The translations under genes and the position numbers were made by a program. The notes below the pieces were generated by a model. It was given only the letters and a program-made list of their open reading frames with translations, was not told the DNA's origin and searched no databases. Shown here in pieces: positions 42,701 to 63,700 of a stretch of 64,000 nucleotides of DNA. The stretch is taken from the NCBI GenBank assembly GCA_963693285.1, contig OY848924.1:3241214-3305213 (forward strand), given 5' to 3'. Each line of letters starts with the position of its first letter. The first letter of the stretch is position 1. This DNA is from Xestospongia muta. Taxonomy: Eukaryota; Porifera; Demospongiae; Haplosclerida; Petrosiidae.

Positions 42701-45700
42701 AATTATAAAAAAGGTTACTCGAATTATCAATATTACCTTCAAGTACATACAAAAACGAGAAGTTTTAAAAAAAGATTACTTGAAATATCACTATTACTAG
42801 CTGGTACAGGAATCATATACACTAAATACACTATTCTCTATTCTCTATTCAATAGTATATTATACTAGATACACATGTTGTCTTGTCTCAATATTAGCAA
42901 AAAACAAGTGTTCACACACAATGTACAAACAAGTAAGACATTGAAAACTTGTGTTCACAAGCCATGGGAGTTTCAGTGGTCATAAAATCAAGCAATATCT
43001 CTCCTTTTTTTAGTGCATAGAAAGTGATGACAAGATGTTTATTTAGAGAGCATTGCATAATGAAAGCTAAACAAAAGTTTTGGAGCATGTCGTTGACATA
43101 ACCAACTTATTGTTTGCTTGGTTAATACACTGTTAAGTCTGTTATTAAGGGATATTCTATGTACTGTAGGAACAATATATCTTATATCTTAACACCAATC
43201 ATGTGGGAAGCTAGTTGAAGCCTGATACAAGCTTGAAACACTTGTACGGCACATGGGCGGGTATGTTATTCATTCCAATAGAGAAATCAAGTCAAACAGG
43301 TTTCTGATACTTGTTTGTTAATCCAAAAACAACTATCCTATTTAAACCACCAGTAAAATAGCATTGTCTAAAAAAAGATTTAGAACAAATATTAATTTTA
43401 TATTCTTGACAAGCTATCAAACTTGTTAAATATACAGGTTCACTTCCTATCATATGATCGCTTATAGTTTCATACAAACTAGTTTTGTAGGTTACATCAC
43501 TTCACTATACAAGAAAGAGTAATAAACTATTTTACATTATATGGTGTTACAATACAACTCAAAAATAGATATATTGTCCCTGAGATCTTGTTCGAAAATG
43601 ACTAATAGATTAAGCTGTTAAAAGAACATTCAAATATTACTCCTATACTATAATATAATATACTATGGCAGACCTTAACTTGAACTTGCTTATAGAAAAT
43701 ATAATACCGTTCTTATATTAAGTAGTGATGCATTATGTAGTTGTCTGTGCTACTAAATTTTTTTTTGAGATCATTGTCCTTAAAGGTAATTTATTGTATT
43801 ATATCAATCCACAGAGAACATGGCTACTATCTACACACAGTTCATTTGCTATAAAAACATTTATAACATCATTAACAAAATCAATGTATGTATTGAGTAA
43901 CCTTGTTGTAATCAATGCATACATCAAAGAGAACAGTACTTGTGTTTGGAGGAAGGTCACTAATCAAATCCATTACTCAACAGAGACACTATGATCATTA
44001 CAAGGTGTACTACAAACAATAGCTTTAGCTTAGCTAAATATAAATGGTTGTTTTTCATCATAGTCTCAGGCACCAGACTGACTACACTGCACAGAAGAGT
44101 GAATCATAACAAAGATCCACACAGGAACTTAACACAAGCTAGAATGTACTAGTCATACAACATTGATAAGAGAACTACAAGTTAACAAAACGTGTCAGTA
44201 AATCTCTAACTAATGGAATGCTTTAACAATGTCAGTCTAGTAAAAATAGTAAATCAGTGATCATAATACGAGTGTATTTTACAATAGTACACTACATTTG
44301 AGTAACAATATAACAATGCCATTATCACAATAACAATGTTATTACCACAATGCATTGAATTAACTCTATAGCAATGGTAACAAAATCTCATTTTTTGCAT
44401 TATACTGGAATAAGCATTTACTAAGTTAGAGAGATAATTTACTCTTAATAGATAATGAATGATCTATTATCTAGTAACTAAATGACACTGAACTGACCTT
44501 GCTTGTCATTAGCATTCTAAAAGTAATTGGAGGTTCCAAATGAAGATTAGATGTGTTACTAGAAACAGTTGAAGTTGTAGATATAGTACATGAACCAGAT
44601 GTGAAAGGAATGGTTGAAGAGTCCATAGTATCTGCAGCACTGTTGTGTTCAGTCTCCAGATTATCTACTGCAGGAGCAGACTCACCACGAATAAGCAGTC
44701 CGGATTCTATATTTGTAGACACTGTATCCACTTCACCTTGTACACACTGTGGGAGAAAGGGAGAGATAAGAGAGATAGACAAATATGGTACGTACTGAGA
44801 GACTAGTGGGAGAGAGAGAGAGGCTAAGACCAAGACTAACCACATCAACACAGCCAAAATTATAAAATTCATTTTGGCTTCTAATTTGTGCAGTACAAAT
44901 ATATAATATCATTGTTTACTACATGACAAGACATTGACTAACAACCAAATTAATGCAATTGTACAATTTAGTTGTTCAATTAACTATAATTTATTACTAC
45001 TATAATGTACAGGGTAACTTCCAACAACTGACATACACTAAAACCTGACCTCACTTATAAAAATCTATTACTTGTATCATCAATCTGATGGCCATTGACT
45101 GCCATTCTCTACACAATATACTGATGGCTCATATCTGAGCTTCAGATCCAACTGAAAATAACCTAACCACAAGCGACATTAGCAATCCAGGCTAACATCA
45201 AAACTCTAGAAATAGTATTACAATTACTAAGTAAAGTATTAGTAAAGATTATATACATGATCATGATGATACAACCAATATTAAGTGTCAAGTCAAAACA
45301 TGTCAAAGTACTATACTGCTAACATCACTGTTATAATTCATAGCACTTCGATTGCAAGTGTCATAACAAATGAACGAAAGAGCAACAATGACAAAACAAA
45401 TGAGCTTGAGTTAATTTTAGCAAGCTCTGAGAAGTGATCTACAATATCAACTTTGATGTCTGGACTAACCAATGATATATATATAGATAATTACATTAAT
45501 TAAGTTCCAAGAAGGAATCTATACAATTTGAATACATGCTATCCTAATGTAGAAATGATATCAAGGACAACTAATGCATCAAATAATGCCAATAGAACTC
45601 AGCTTCAGTAGTTTCTGTTGACTATTGTGGCGTATTAATAAAGAAATGTTGAAAAAATAAAGTGTTTAATATGTTAATACCATTAGAAAAACTCTGATTA

Positions 45701-46005
45701 ATTATGCTAAAAAAACAAAGTCAGTTTCACTACTACCTCTTAGCTATATGCTCTTAACCTAAAGAAAATTGTGAAAACACATACAAAAACTGTTTGCTAA
45801 ACAAACTCCTGCTTTGAAAAGCATTTAACCACAGCTTGTAAGAAATTATAACAAGTGACATAGAGGACATGTATTGTGTGCCAGGATTTATGGCTACTGG
45901 TGAACCAATATGGCAGGTGCACAAGCAACCAAAACACGCACACACAAGCCTAGACCTGTTCGTCCCACATAGCAGGGACCCAATCAATATTAATTATCAT
46001 TTCCT

Positions 46006-46037
<32 letters not shown>

Positions 46038-46646
46038 CATACACGATTCTGCAAGTGTAAAAAAATAATGATGTGATTTGTACAGCAAGCCTTTAGAACT
46101 TTGTAGTTGATTGTAACTGATTGCTTGTAAAAAGCCACATGGTAGAAATGAGCTGAGGCTTAATTCAAATAGGAAGCTTTGACAATCAAACTAGCAAGCA
46201 ATATTAACTTAAATGGAGACAAACTGTTTGGGATGTTATTTTACACACACACACACACACACAGTGTTCCTCAAATGTTCTCCTTTATTCATGCAAATAT
46301 AAATCTTTAAGCTTGCCTACGTTTTATAGAGCACTACAGATGCTTCCAAAACCTTGCTAGGTGGAGGATATGCTAATATAATCAGTACCAACATTACTCA
46401 TTTCTTCTAGCATGGCCAAATTAAGTTAGGGAATAGATATAGTTTCACTGAGACAAAAACTTAGTGAATCACAGCACAGTAAGTAAAGAAAAGAAACTAT
46501 TCACACTATTTCACATACCTGTACTCGATTAGCTAGATCTAGCTCCCACTATATCTCTCCCTCTTAAAAGTTCCTGTCTCACTTACCTCTCCAGATGTTT
46601 GAACTGGCGTCTTCGTCCACGTGTCGTCGGGTCCCGTAGACGCCAT
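36758..46646 (-). CDS. Poly(C)-binding protein-like, three KH domains
   Basis: Thirteen exons on the minus strand: 46587-46646, 44498-44746, 40715-40738, 40232-40308, 40097-40169, 38508-38639, 38338-38410, 38209-38264, 38087-38155, 37567-37600, 37415-37473, 37319-37368 and 36758-36899, totalling 365 residues, as in PCBP/hnRNP E. KH1 has GSIIGKAGMTIK (GKAG at 110-113), KH2 has CGSLIGKGGSKIKEIRE (194-197), and KH3 has LIGCVIGRKGSKIHEI (309-312). PNSTERAVTVSG in KH2 and LVTITGTPES in KH3 are typical PCBP blocks. It binds C-rich RNA to control stability, translation and splicing. Residues 1-92 are a Ser/Thr-rich tail unlike vertebrate PCBPs. The C-terminus after LINSR is uncertain: either read-through to the TAA at 36758 or another exon. 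Confidence 0.9.
38661..38703. repeat. (GA)n-rich purine tract
   Basis: Imperfect GAGA/GGGA run in a PCBP intron. Confidence 0.8.
39793..39928. repeat. 17-bp minisatellite in PCBP intron
   Basis: About seven to eight units of ctatagaccagtgcata with substitutions (gcgcata, gtgcgta, ggatcag) and one truncated unit. Perfect head-to-tail order with no spacers. Confidence 0.85.
40860..44490. other. Large PCBP intron 2
   Basis: Intron of 3.76 kb between exons 2 and 3, the longest in the window. No gene is supported inside on either strand. It contains a tandem repeat at 42480-42810. Confidence 0.6.
42480..42810. repeat. Tandem repeat, ~125-145 bp unit
   Basis: Three diverged units, each with an accagctggta core (42530, 42671 and the variant actagctggta near 42796) and an acttgaaatatca-type half-unit. 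It lies in PCBP intron 2. Confidence 0.65.
46006..46030. repeat. (CA)n microsatellite
   Basis: CA dinucleotide run in PCBP intron 1; a second one of 22 bp is at 46242-46263. Confidence 0.9.
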
Positions 46647-46968
46647 CGTATGAGGATGTAGCATACGATCACTCAACAAGAACCAAACAAACCACAATAA
46701 GAGAGCGAGATATCGAGCACACAATGGCAATCTGCAAAACTACGCGCCTTGTTATAACAACTCTAGCTTTTGAAGCTTATCAAAGTTATCGATGTTCGTT
46801 AGCTCTAAGGAGTGGTTTATCAAAAGAGGAGATCAAATACCCGTCAGTCCAGTTGTAATTAGCTTTTTTGACAAAAGTAAACAAAGATTGGCAAAAAGTC
46901 ATAAGAGGTGTAACGTAGGCGGGTACGCGTTAATTAGCTGGCCTTTACACTTTTTATTGAACTATAAC
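46647..46968. promoter_or_regulatory. Shared divergent promoter region, PCBP / PECR-1
   Basis: 322 bp between two start codons on opposite strands. No TATA box at the expected position on either side. It has higher GC than its surroundings near both starts, including acgcgcctt and gtaggcgggtacgcg. Confidence 0.5.
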
Positions 46969-49309
<2,341 letters not shown>

Positions 49310-49531
49310 GTGTGTTGGAAGAATATGATAATTTATATTTATTGTTTTGTTTAAATTAAAATTTTACATGATTATTTACCTTAATGTTAAAAAATTATAT
49401 ATATCATTCAAAATAAGTTGTATAATGTCGAATAAAATTATAATTGCAAGCCAAGAAAAAATTTAAATGCTTCAACAAAATTTTATTAATGGAAATATGG
49501 GAGTGGCAATGTGGCGTAATTATAGAGAGTG

Positions 49532-52291
<2,760 letters not shown>

Positions 52292-52299
52292 TTAACCAC

Positions 52300-53083
52300 T
52301 AAATAATTATTTAAAGATGAAGCCTGTTAATATCATGTATGTAAGCTTAAAAATCAAAAAGACCTCTTAAAATATCCATAACAAGCTCCATTATATTGTT
52401 TGGTTTTATTAAGAGTTTCTTTCACTATGAATATTGTTAACAAAGAAAACCTCAAGTAATCAACTGTTATATAAAAATCAAATGTGTGGATTAATTGTAT
52501 GATGTTAGTTAACAGGAATTTTTTGGAGGACTACGAAGTCATTACTATTTATGAATGAGGATATTGACCAATATTATGCTAAATGAGAAAATTATCACTG
52601 ATGTCTCTGAAATGGTACACAGTTTGTGTCAAAATTAATATTGCAATAACAGGAGAGTGGCTTTCACTTGGTAATTGACTATATACATTTATACTGTTAC
52701 TAGACTCCATCCCAAAAACTAAACCTTAAATGATTGAGTATGTTGAGGGCGGACATTCCAGTTCTATTTCCATTTTCATAAGCTATCTTTTAGAGTTGAC
52801 GATCAGTAAGATATTTCTTGTTAGGTTGTGTTTCTGATTTAGGGTTTATGTTGTAGGTCTGTTGATGCACAGCTAGTAGTGAGCCACTCCCATTATTGTA
52901 ATATTAATTTGACACAAACTGTGTGCCATACTCTGATAATTGGCCAATTGAAGATCAATAAATATTCAATCATATTGATTTGTTACTGCTTATTATCTTT
53001 TATATGCTTAATATGTAATTTACTGCAAATAAATAAAATTGTTACATAAGAAACTGTTTTGCATAAAAAGTGCGTGACAGATT

Positions 53084-53169
<86 letters not shown>

Positions 53170-53955
53170 TATATATACAGTATAGGTATCACCTAATACA
53201 GACAGCTATTGGTATTGTATTGTATATATGTTGCTTGTTATAATTGATATTAAATGTCCACACAAAATGAAGCCCATCATGTTCTTTCTTAGATACTACA
53301 TTAAGCAAAATAGTTACAGAGATAAGACTAAGAAAACTGCATATTATAGTAGTTTGTGTTATCAAATACATTCATTCTGAGCTTTGAAATCATGATACTA
53401 ATCACGGTTACATGCTTCCATGTTTGATGTGATATCCAGGATTATACTTGGGTGGAGTATTGAGGAGTGGATGTAACTATGACAATATTCAATGAATATA
53501 CTTATGTGGTCATCCTATTAAGTAGCCCACTGAGCTTCAGCTGCTGTGATTATTAAAAAGCAATGCAATGATTCAAGTAGCTTGCACCTCAAGTGTTGAA
53601 GATTAGTAAAGACATTTTTGTGAGGCCAATGGGCGTTACTGTGTTATTATAAAAATTTTCAGAAATTGAAGGTTTTAACTCCATTAATAATTATAGCAAT
53701 TTAAAGTTGAAGTTATTAATGATTACCATATTCAATATATAATTCTTAAATCTCACATTTTGGAACCTTATTCACAGTTTGACATGTGACATTTAGTGGC
53801 ACTACATTGATTTCGCAAACAGATGTATATAGTTTCTTATTTAATTTAACTGTACAGTTAATTTATAAGAATGGTTGTCAAAAAGAATACTTAGAAAATG
53901 CCACTCTCTATTATAGGAACCACAATAATGACCAATAAATTAACTTTGTAGCAAG

Positions 53956-53989
<34 letters not shown>

Positions 53990-54625
53990 GACTTTACAGC
54001 AAAGTTGAAGGCCTAGAATTAAATTTTAGATGTTAGGAAAGCATCTCATTTGGTAGACATGAACTGCAGAACACATGTAATACCAGATACACAAAGTATC
54101 AATGCTAAAGTGTTGAATGAAATAATTGTAAATATATAACTTTGACATAATTAACGAGAGAGATTGATGAATACGTCTATGACTGGAAGGGAGTTCCATA
54201 GCTGCAGGGACTCAGGAGGTTTTTTACATTGTTCTTATGTGAAAATGTTTGCATATATCATGCTTAGACATGGAATTAATTCATTTTCAGAATGTATAAT
54301 TTTAATTAACCACAGGAATGTTTAGTTATTGTTAATTATGAATAATCAAGACTTATTGTTATCTTCATTAAAATTAAAACACGTACACGACTAAAAGTTA
54401 AGAGGATATGAATGAATGTCAAAAGTATTTTTATAAATAAGAAAAAAAAACAGAGGAAAAGAAAGTATTATATGAAGTTAGAATAGCATACAGAAATGAA
54501 AGAAGTGGGAAATATGCAAAAATCAGATAAAATCACAAGAATAACAATAAACTATACATCATAAAATTGTAAATTAATTATTATGTAAAAAACTATTGTT
54601 GTTATCAAAATTAAAAAATACACTC
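52300..54625. other. Non-coding spacer of the duplicated unit
   Basis: Matches 58205-60765. It contains a (TA)n run at 53099-53158 and an (ATT)n run at 53957-53988, both shorter or altered in the other copy. In the other copy, near 59000-59270, a different insertion replaces the TA run. No gene supported. Confidence 0.6.
53085..53170. repeat. ATT then (TA)n microsatellite
   Basis: attattatt passing into about 30 TA units, then CA/TA. Confidence 0.9.
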
Positions 54626-54630
54626 CATAC

Positions 54631-55317
54631 TCATTTACTCTTGTTTAATGCTGAGTCTAATGTAGACCATGTGCTCCCTCCTTTTTCTGTCACTTTGTCT
54701 TTTCCCTTTAACCAAGCAGCAAGACAGTCTTGGAGACATTTTGTTGGATCTCCTCTGTTCTTTGTGTCAATATCATTTAGTGTGGGTTGATACAAACCTA
54801 ACTGAAGACCAAGTGATTGCCAGTATGATTTAGGAAATTTTTGTTCAATCAAATAGTCATAGACAATATCAAGATGTGTTATATCTGAAAATGAAATATT
54901 TATTATATAGACAAGAGTCCTATAAGCATGTAATGTTCTTACTTAGACAAGTAGGCTCTTGAGGACAGGATTGATTTATTTGTTCAGAGAATGTACAGCC
55001 ATCACCTATATAATTATGAGGATTATAAATAAAGATCCCAGCAATCAATAGATACCTAGCTACCTCAAACAACTTAATTCAAAATATTAATTAATTAATT
55101 GTACACAGGATATGCCTTTGTCAGCTTATTGTATGCATGCACTCTATTACTTACATTCTTCACAAAACCACATACTCTCTTTTGGCAAAAGGCTTGCAGT
55201 AAGATTGCCTTCAAGGCTACATCTCTTATAAGGGCATTTAACCTCGAGATTACATTCAGCAGGATGAGGATCTACACAGCTGTCGTGTAATTCATTGCAA
55301 TAAAATCCAAACAAATG
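54631..55317 (-). pseudogene. 3' fragment of the GTPase/death-domain gene
   Basis: Three exon pieces on the minus strand match the end of the gene at 60772-64000: about 55157-55317 (Cys-rich stretch with CNELHDSC and PHPAECNLEVKCPYKRC), about 54945-54999 (linker) and 54631-54884 (death-like domain: YLIEQKFPKSYWQSLG, LNDIDTKNRGDP, CLQDCLAAWLKG). Splice sites and frames are still open. The P-loop and COR-like parts are absent because the duplication breakpoint cuts the coding exon at 55317, and no in-frame ATG is seen upstream. A non-functional by-product unless transcribed from the PECR-3 side. Confidence 0.8.
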
Positions 55318-55419
55318 GTCTATAATTATAATTGCAAACCAAGGAAAAATTTAAATACTTCAACAAAATTTTATTAACGGAAATATGGGAGTGGCAATGT
55401 GGCATAATTATAGAGAGTG

Positions 55420-58199
<2,780 letters not shown>

Positions 58200-58204
58200 T
58201 TAAC

Positions 58205-60765
58205 CACTAAATAATTATTTAAAGATGAAGCCTGTTAATATCATGTATGTAAGCTTAAAAATCAAAAAGACCTCTTAAAATATCCATAACAAGCTCCATT
58301 ATATTGTTTGGTTTTATTAAGAGTTTCTTTCACTATGAATATTGTTAACAAAGAAAACCTCAAGTAATCAACTGTTATATAAAAATCAAATGTGTGGGTT
58401 AATTGTATGATGTTAGTTAACAGGAATTTTTTGGAGGACTACGAAGTCCTTACTATTTATGAATGAGGATATTGACTGATATTAATGCTAAAGGAGAAAA
58501 TTATCACTGATGTCTCTGAAATAGTACACAGTTTGTGTCAAAATTAATATTGCAATAACAGGAGAGTGACTTTCACATGGTAATTGACTATATACTTTTA
58601 TACTGTTACTAGACTCCATCCCAAAAACTAAACCTCAATTGCTTGAGTATGTTGAGGGTAGACATTCCAGTTCTATTTCTATTTTTACTTAATAAAACAC
58701 AGAGTGCAAGTTCACAAACTATCTTTTAGAGTTGAGCATCAGTAAGATGTTTCTTGTTAGGTTGGGTTCCTGATTTTGGGTGTATGTTATAGGTCTGTAT
58801 GATGTACAGCTAGTAGTGAGCCACTCCCATTATTGTAATATTAATTTGACACAAATTGAAGATCAATAAATATTCAATCACATTGATTTGTTACTGCTTA
58901 CTATTTTCTTTTAATTACTTAACATGTAATTTATTGCAAATAAATAAAATTGTTACATAAGAAACTGGTTTGCATAAGAAAATGTGTGACAGACTATATA
59001 TATGTGTGTGTGTGTGACCTGATTTGTAATAATGGACCACTTCTGTCAAACAATTGTGATATGGTTTATGAAAAAGGATCACTGTTAAAACAACTGAAAA
59101 AACATGTTTGTATACATAGATGCAGTTCCATGAATAGTTGTGCATATTATAGCAGCTGTATGTATACAAAACTGTTTTGATGTTTTAACAGTTGTTTCTT
59201 TTCATAAATCATGTCACAAATGTTTTGCCAGAAGTGGTACCATTTTGCAAATCAGGACACACACACATACATATAACAGTATAGGTATATATAATATATA
59301 TATTTAACAGTATAGGTATCACCTAATACAAACAGCTATTGGTATCGCATTGTATGTGTGTTGCTTGTTGCTATAATTATAATATTAAATGTCCACACAA
59401 ATTGAAGTCCATAATGTTCTTTCTTAGATACTACATTAAGCAAAATAGTTACAAAGAAAAGACTAGGAAAACTGCATATTATAGTAGTTTGTGTTATCAA
59501 ATACATTCATTCTGAGCTCTGAAATCATGATACTAATCATGTTGTGATATCCAGGATTATACTACAATTGGGTGGAGTATTGAGGAGTGGATGTAACTAT
59601 GACGACAATCAATGAATATACTTATGTGGTCATCCTATTAAGTAGCCCCACTGAGCTTCAGCTGCTGTGATTATTAAAAAGCAATGCAGTGATTCAAGTA
59701 ATTAGCACCTCAAGTGTTGAAGATTAGTAAAGAAATTTTTGTGAGGCCAATGGGCCTTACTGTGTTATCATAAAAAATTTTCAGAAATTTGAAGATTTTC
59801 TTTTGTACTCCATTACCTCGTATTCAATATATAATTTACATCATCCCTAATTCTTAATACCTCCCATTTTGGAACCTTATTCACAACTTGACATGTGACA
59901 TTTAGTGGCACTACATTGATTTTGCAAACAGAAGTAGTTTCTTATTTAATAGATACTGTACACTTAATTTAGAAGAAGGGTTGTCAAAAATAATACATAG
60001 AAACTGCCACTCTCTATTATAAGAACCACAATAATGACCAATAAATTAACTTTGTAGCAAGCATTGTCATTATTATTATTATTATTAATGACTTTACAGC
60101 AAAGTTGAAAACCTAGAATTTAATTTTAGATGTATACATAATTAATAGCTAATTAATATACAACTTAAATTAATGGAAAGGTTAGCAAAGCATCTCATTT
60201 GGCAGACATAAACTGCAGGACACATGTAATACCAGGTACACAAAGTATCAATGCTAAAGTGTTGAATGAAATAATTGTAAATATATAACTTTGATATAAT
60301 TAATGAGAGAGATTGATTAATACATCTATGACTGGAAGATATTTCCATAGCTGCAGGGACTCAGGAGGTTTTTTCCATTGATCTTGTGTGTAAATGTTTT
60401 TATATGTCATGCTTAGACATGGAATTAATTCATTTTCAGAATGTATAATTTTAATTAACCACAGGAATGTTTATTGTTAATTGTTAATTGTGAATAATCA
60501 AGTCTTTATTAAAATTAAAACACGTATATGACTAAAAGTTAAGAGGATATGGATGAATGTCAAATGAATTTGTTTAAATAAGAAAAAATGAAGACAGAGG
60601 AAAAGAAACTATTGAAATTAAAATGGCATACAGAAAATGAAAGAGGTGGGAAATATGCAAAATTCAGATAAAATTACAACAATAATCAATAAATTATGCT
60701 TGTTAAATTATAAATTAATTATTATGTAAAAAGCTGTTTGTGTTATCAAAATTAAAAAATACATT
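58205..60765. other. Non-coding spacer of duplication unit 2
   Basis: Partner of 52300-54625. It has a unit-specific insertion near 58990-59270, with an inverted pair around atttgtaataatggacc and tggtaccattttgcaaat; tgtgtgtgtg flanks it on one side and acacacaca on the other. No gene supported. Confidence 0.5.
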
Positions 60766-60771
60766 CCATAC

Positions 60772-63700
60772 TCATTTAATCTTGTTTAATGCTGAGGCTA
60801 ATGTAGACCATGTACTCCCTCCTTTTTCTGTCACTTTGTCTTCTCCCTTTAACCAAGCAGCAAGACAGTCTTGGAGACATTTTGTTGGATCTCCTCTGTT
60901 CTTTGTGTCAATGTCATTTAGTGTGGGTTGATACAAACCTAACTGAAGACCAAGTGATTGCCAGTATGATTTAAGAAATTTTTGTTCAATCAAATAGTCA
61001 TAGACAATATCAAGATGTGTTATATCTGAAAATGAAATATTTATTATATAGACGAGAGTCCTATAAGCATGTAATGTTCTTACCTAGACAAGTAGGGTCT
61101 TGAGGATAGGATGGATTTATTTGTTCAGAAGATGTAAATTCATCACCTATATAAATATAAGAGAATTACAAATAAATACCCCATGAATCAATAGAATCAA
61201 CAACTTAACTCTAAATATTGTTATCAGATTAATTGGTTACTGGATATGCTTTTGTCAGATTATTGTATGTATGCAATCTATTACTTACATTCTTCATGAA
61301 ACCACATCTTCTCTTTTGGCAAAAGGCTTGCAGTAAGACTGCCTTCTACACAACACTTCTTATAGGTAGGCTTAACCTTGAGGTTACATTCAGCAAGATG
61401 AGGATCTACATAGCTGTCATGTATTTCATTGCAATAAAATCCAAACAAATGTTCTGCAGTAGTGACTGTGTAGTTAAGCTGATCTCTAACATAAGCTAAG
61501 CATTGAGAGATATAATGTTGGATAGAGAGATGGATATTTTCTTTTTTCCTTAAACCTCGAGGAGGTTTAACTGAAATTTCAAGAAATTTAAAAAAGTTGA
61601 TCATTGTGACAATATGTCCAGACTTGATAAGACAAAATTTAACCTGATTTCGCTTAATTTCTTCTGAAGAGAGTTTCCACTCGTCTTTACCATCAAGAAG
61701 GATTTTAGCAATGAGTGAACTAAAGATACCTCTTGGAGTGTAGTGACATTTGAATGTGATAAGAAGAGGAGGAATGTCACTATCATTATGTGTCAATGGA
61801 GTAGATGGAAGAGAAGCATGTACTAGAACACAAGGGAGAAAATACTCCTGTTCATTAGACTCGTTTATACCCACAGGAGCAATGATAACAAGATGTTCTA
61901 GAACAGCTATTACTTGTTCTACTGATAATAACTTCTCTTTAACAGCTTCACACTGCTCTAAATGATGCTTTGTAAAACGACCTGAAGAACGAAACCTGTC
62001 ATGTTCACTTCTTTTCTCAATAAGTTTTCCAAAAGAAAACGTGTTCACAATTAAGTCAGTCACAATATCAAAGAGTAGCTGAGGGTCAGCAATGACTATG
62101 TTTTGCAATTCAGGTACATGCTTAAAGTACCTTATTGTACCGACTTTATTGTGTAGAAACCAGAGAACTGTATCAAATTCATTTCCAAGAGTAATATTAC
62201 TTTTGTAAGCAATACTTTGACACTCCTCAAGAGCAATCACCTTTTTATTTGAATTTTGGATATAAAATTCAAATGTCAGCCATGGTATAGGTATTTCTAA
62301 CTGATAGCTATTGTTAGTAGCAAGTTTATTAACCAATTTCTTCACTTCTCTTATATCACTTTCATTGAATGTATTCACTCCAAGAACAAGTCTACCACTC
62401 TCTGTTGGTATAACCATATCTTTAGTGTACCAATCTGTATGCATGAGTTCATTTTCTAATTGATCAATGATAATTTGTACTTCTCCACTGTTGCCAAGTT
62501 TATCTTTGTGAGTTCCAATAATTATTACATTAGAGACATTTTGTTTCAGTTTTTTCTTCCATAGCTGAGTGATCTTCTCATGCAATCGCACTATTAATAG
62601 TTTAAGTCTGAACAAAATGTTATTTGTATGTGGCTTTGAGTAACTTCCAGTTGAGCTAATACTAGCTAGACATTGTAGAAGAGCTTCTTTAACAGTGAAA
62701 CTACTCACATATGGATTAGAATCTTCACCATTACTAGTTCTATAAGAGACTTCGTATTGAGTGTCAAGACCTTCACTAAGGTTGAAGACAAGAAAAAACA
62801 AGGTAGACTGTGATGACAGAGCAGGTAATACCTCGTGGAATTCTGGCTGTCCTCCACAATCTCTGAAGTAAATGGTAAAACTTCTATCGAAAAGAGGTTT
62901 TATATTCTTCACATTTTTTCCGGTAAGTGCTTCTTCAATGGCAATATCTGCTGTAACAGTTTTACTGTTACACAGTTTTGTGAAGTATGGATATATCCTA
63001 TTCATTGTCAAAATAAATATCATACCCAATAAGGGTAACAATGATAAACTTATAGTAATAATGTAAACAAGTTGCACTAGCTCATAATGTTTGCGCCTTT
63101 TTTCATCCATATATTCATATTCAGCAATACGAAGTGCTGCCTCATTTATAGCAAAAGATATGATACGAGGTTTGTCAATGAATTGTTCTTTTCCATATTT
63201 GGTAAGAGTTGCAGTACTATAACCATAAAGAGTATCGCAAATGAAAATAAGAAAAAAAATCCAAAATATAATCTCAGCTAAAGTTAAATATTCATGATCA
63301 ATTGGCAATTTTTTGAGGCAGGCAACCAATTGTTCATCTAATGTGCGAGTTTTCCAAGTGGATTCATCTGCTGCATATATGAGATCTGACTCACCACTTT
63401 TCTTGTCACCCACTATTACTTGAATTCTTTTAACTTCTTCACAAACAGGACTACTATGTGGTCGGGGTTGTCCTGTTCCCTCTGTAGACTTTTTCTTATT
63501 ACATTTATTGCTTTTAAGTAATTGTTCTTTCAATGTAGTTTTACCAACAGTAGGTGGACCAATAGTCATACATTGGATTATGTTCACTTTTAATGTTTCT
63601 TTATTTTCTAGTTGTTTGTTGTATGTCTTTAAGTAGTGTTCCTCATCTATAAAGAGATGGAAATTTAATTGAGTTTTGTATGATCATAAATGTATAGGTT

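Noticed and set aside
46453..46760. Longer continuous minus ORF around PCBP exon 1
   Set aside because: The frame continues past a clear donor (GGAGAG/gtaag). Splicing to 44746 joins in frame and leads into the KH1 domain.
46792..46968. Upstream in-frame ATG extending PECR-1 by 59 residues
   Set aside because: The extension has no similarity to PECR N-termini and PECR-2/3 start at the position equivalent to 46969. It is probably 5' UTR, though not excluded.
61233..61499. Plus-strand ORF, with a partner at 55099-55290
   Set aside because: Both are antisense to the Cys-rich exon of the GTPase gene; conserved only because the coding exon is duplicated.
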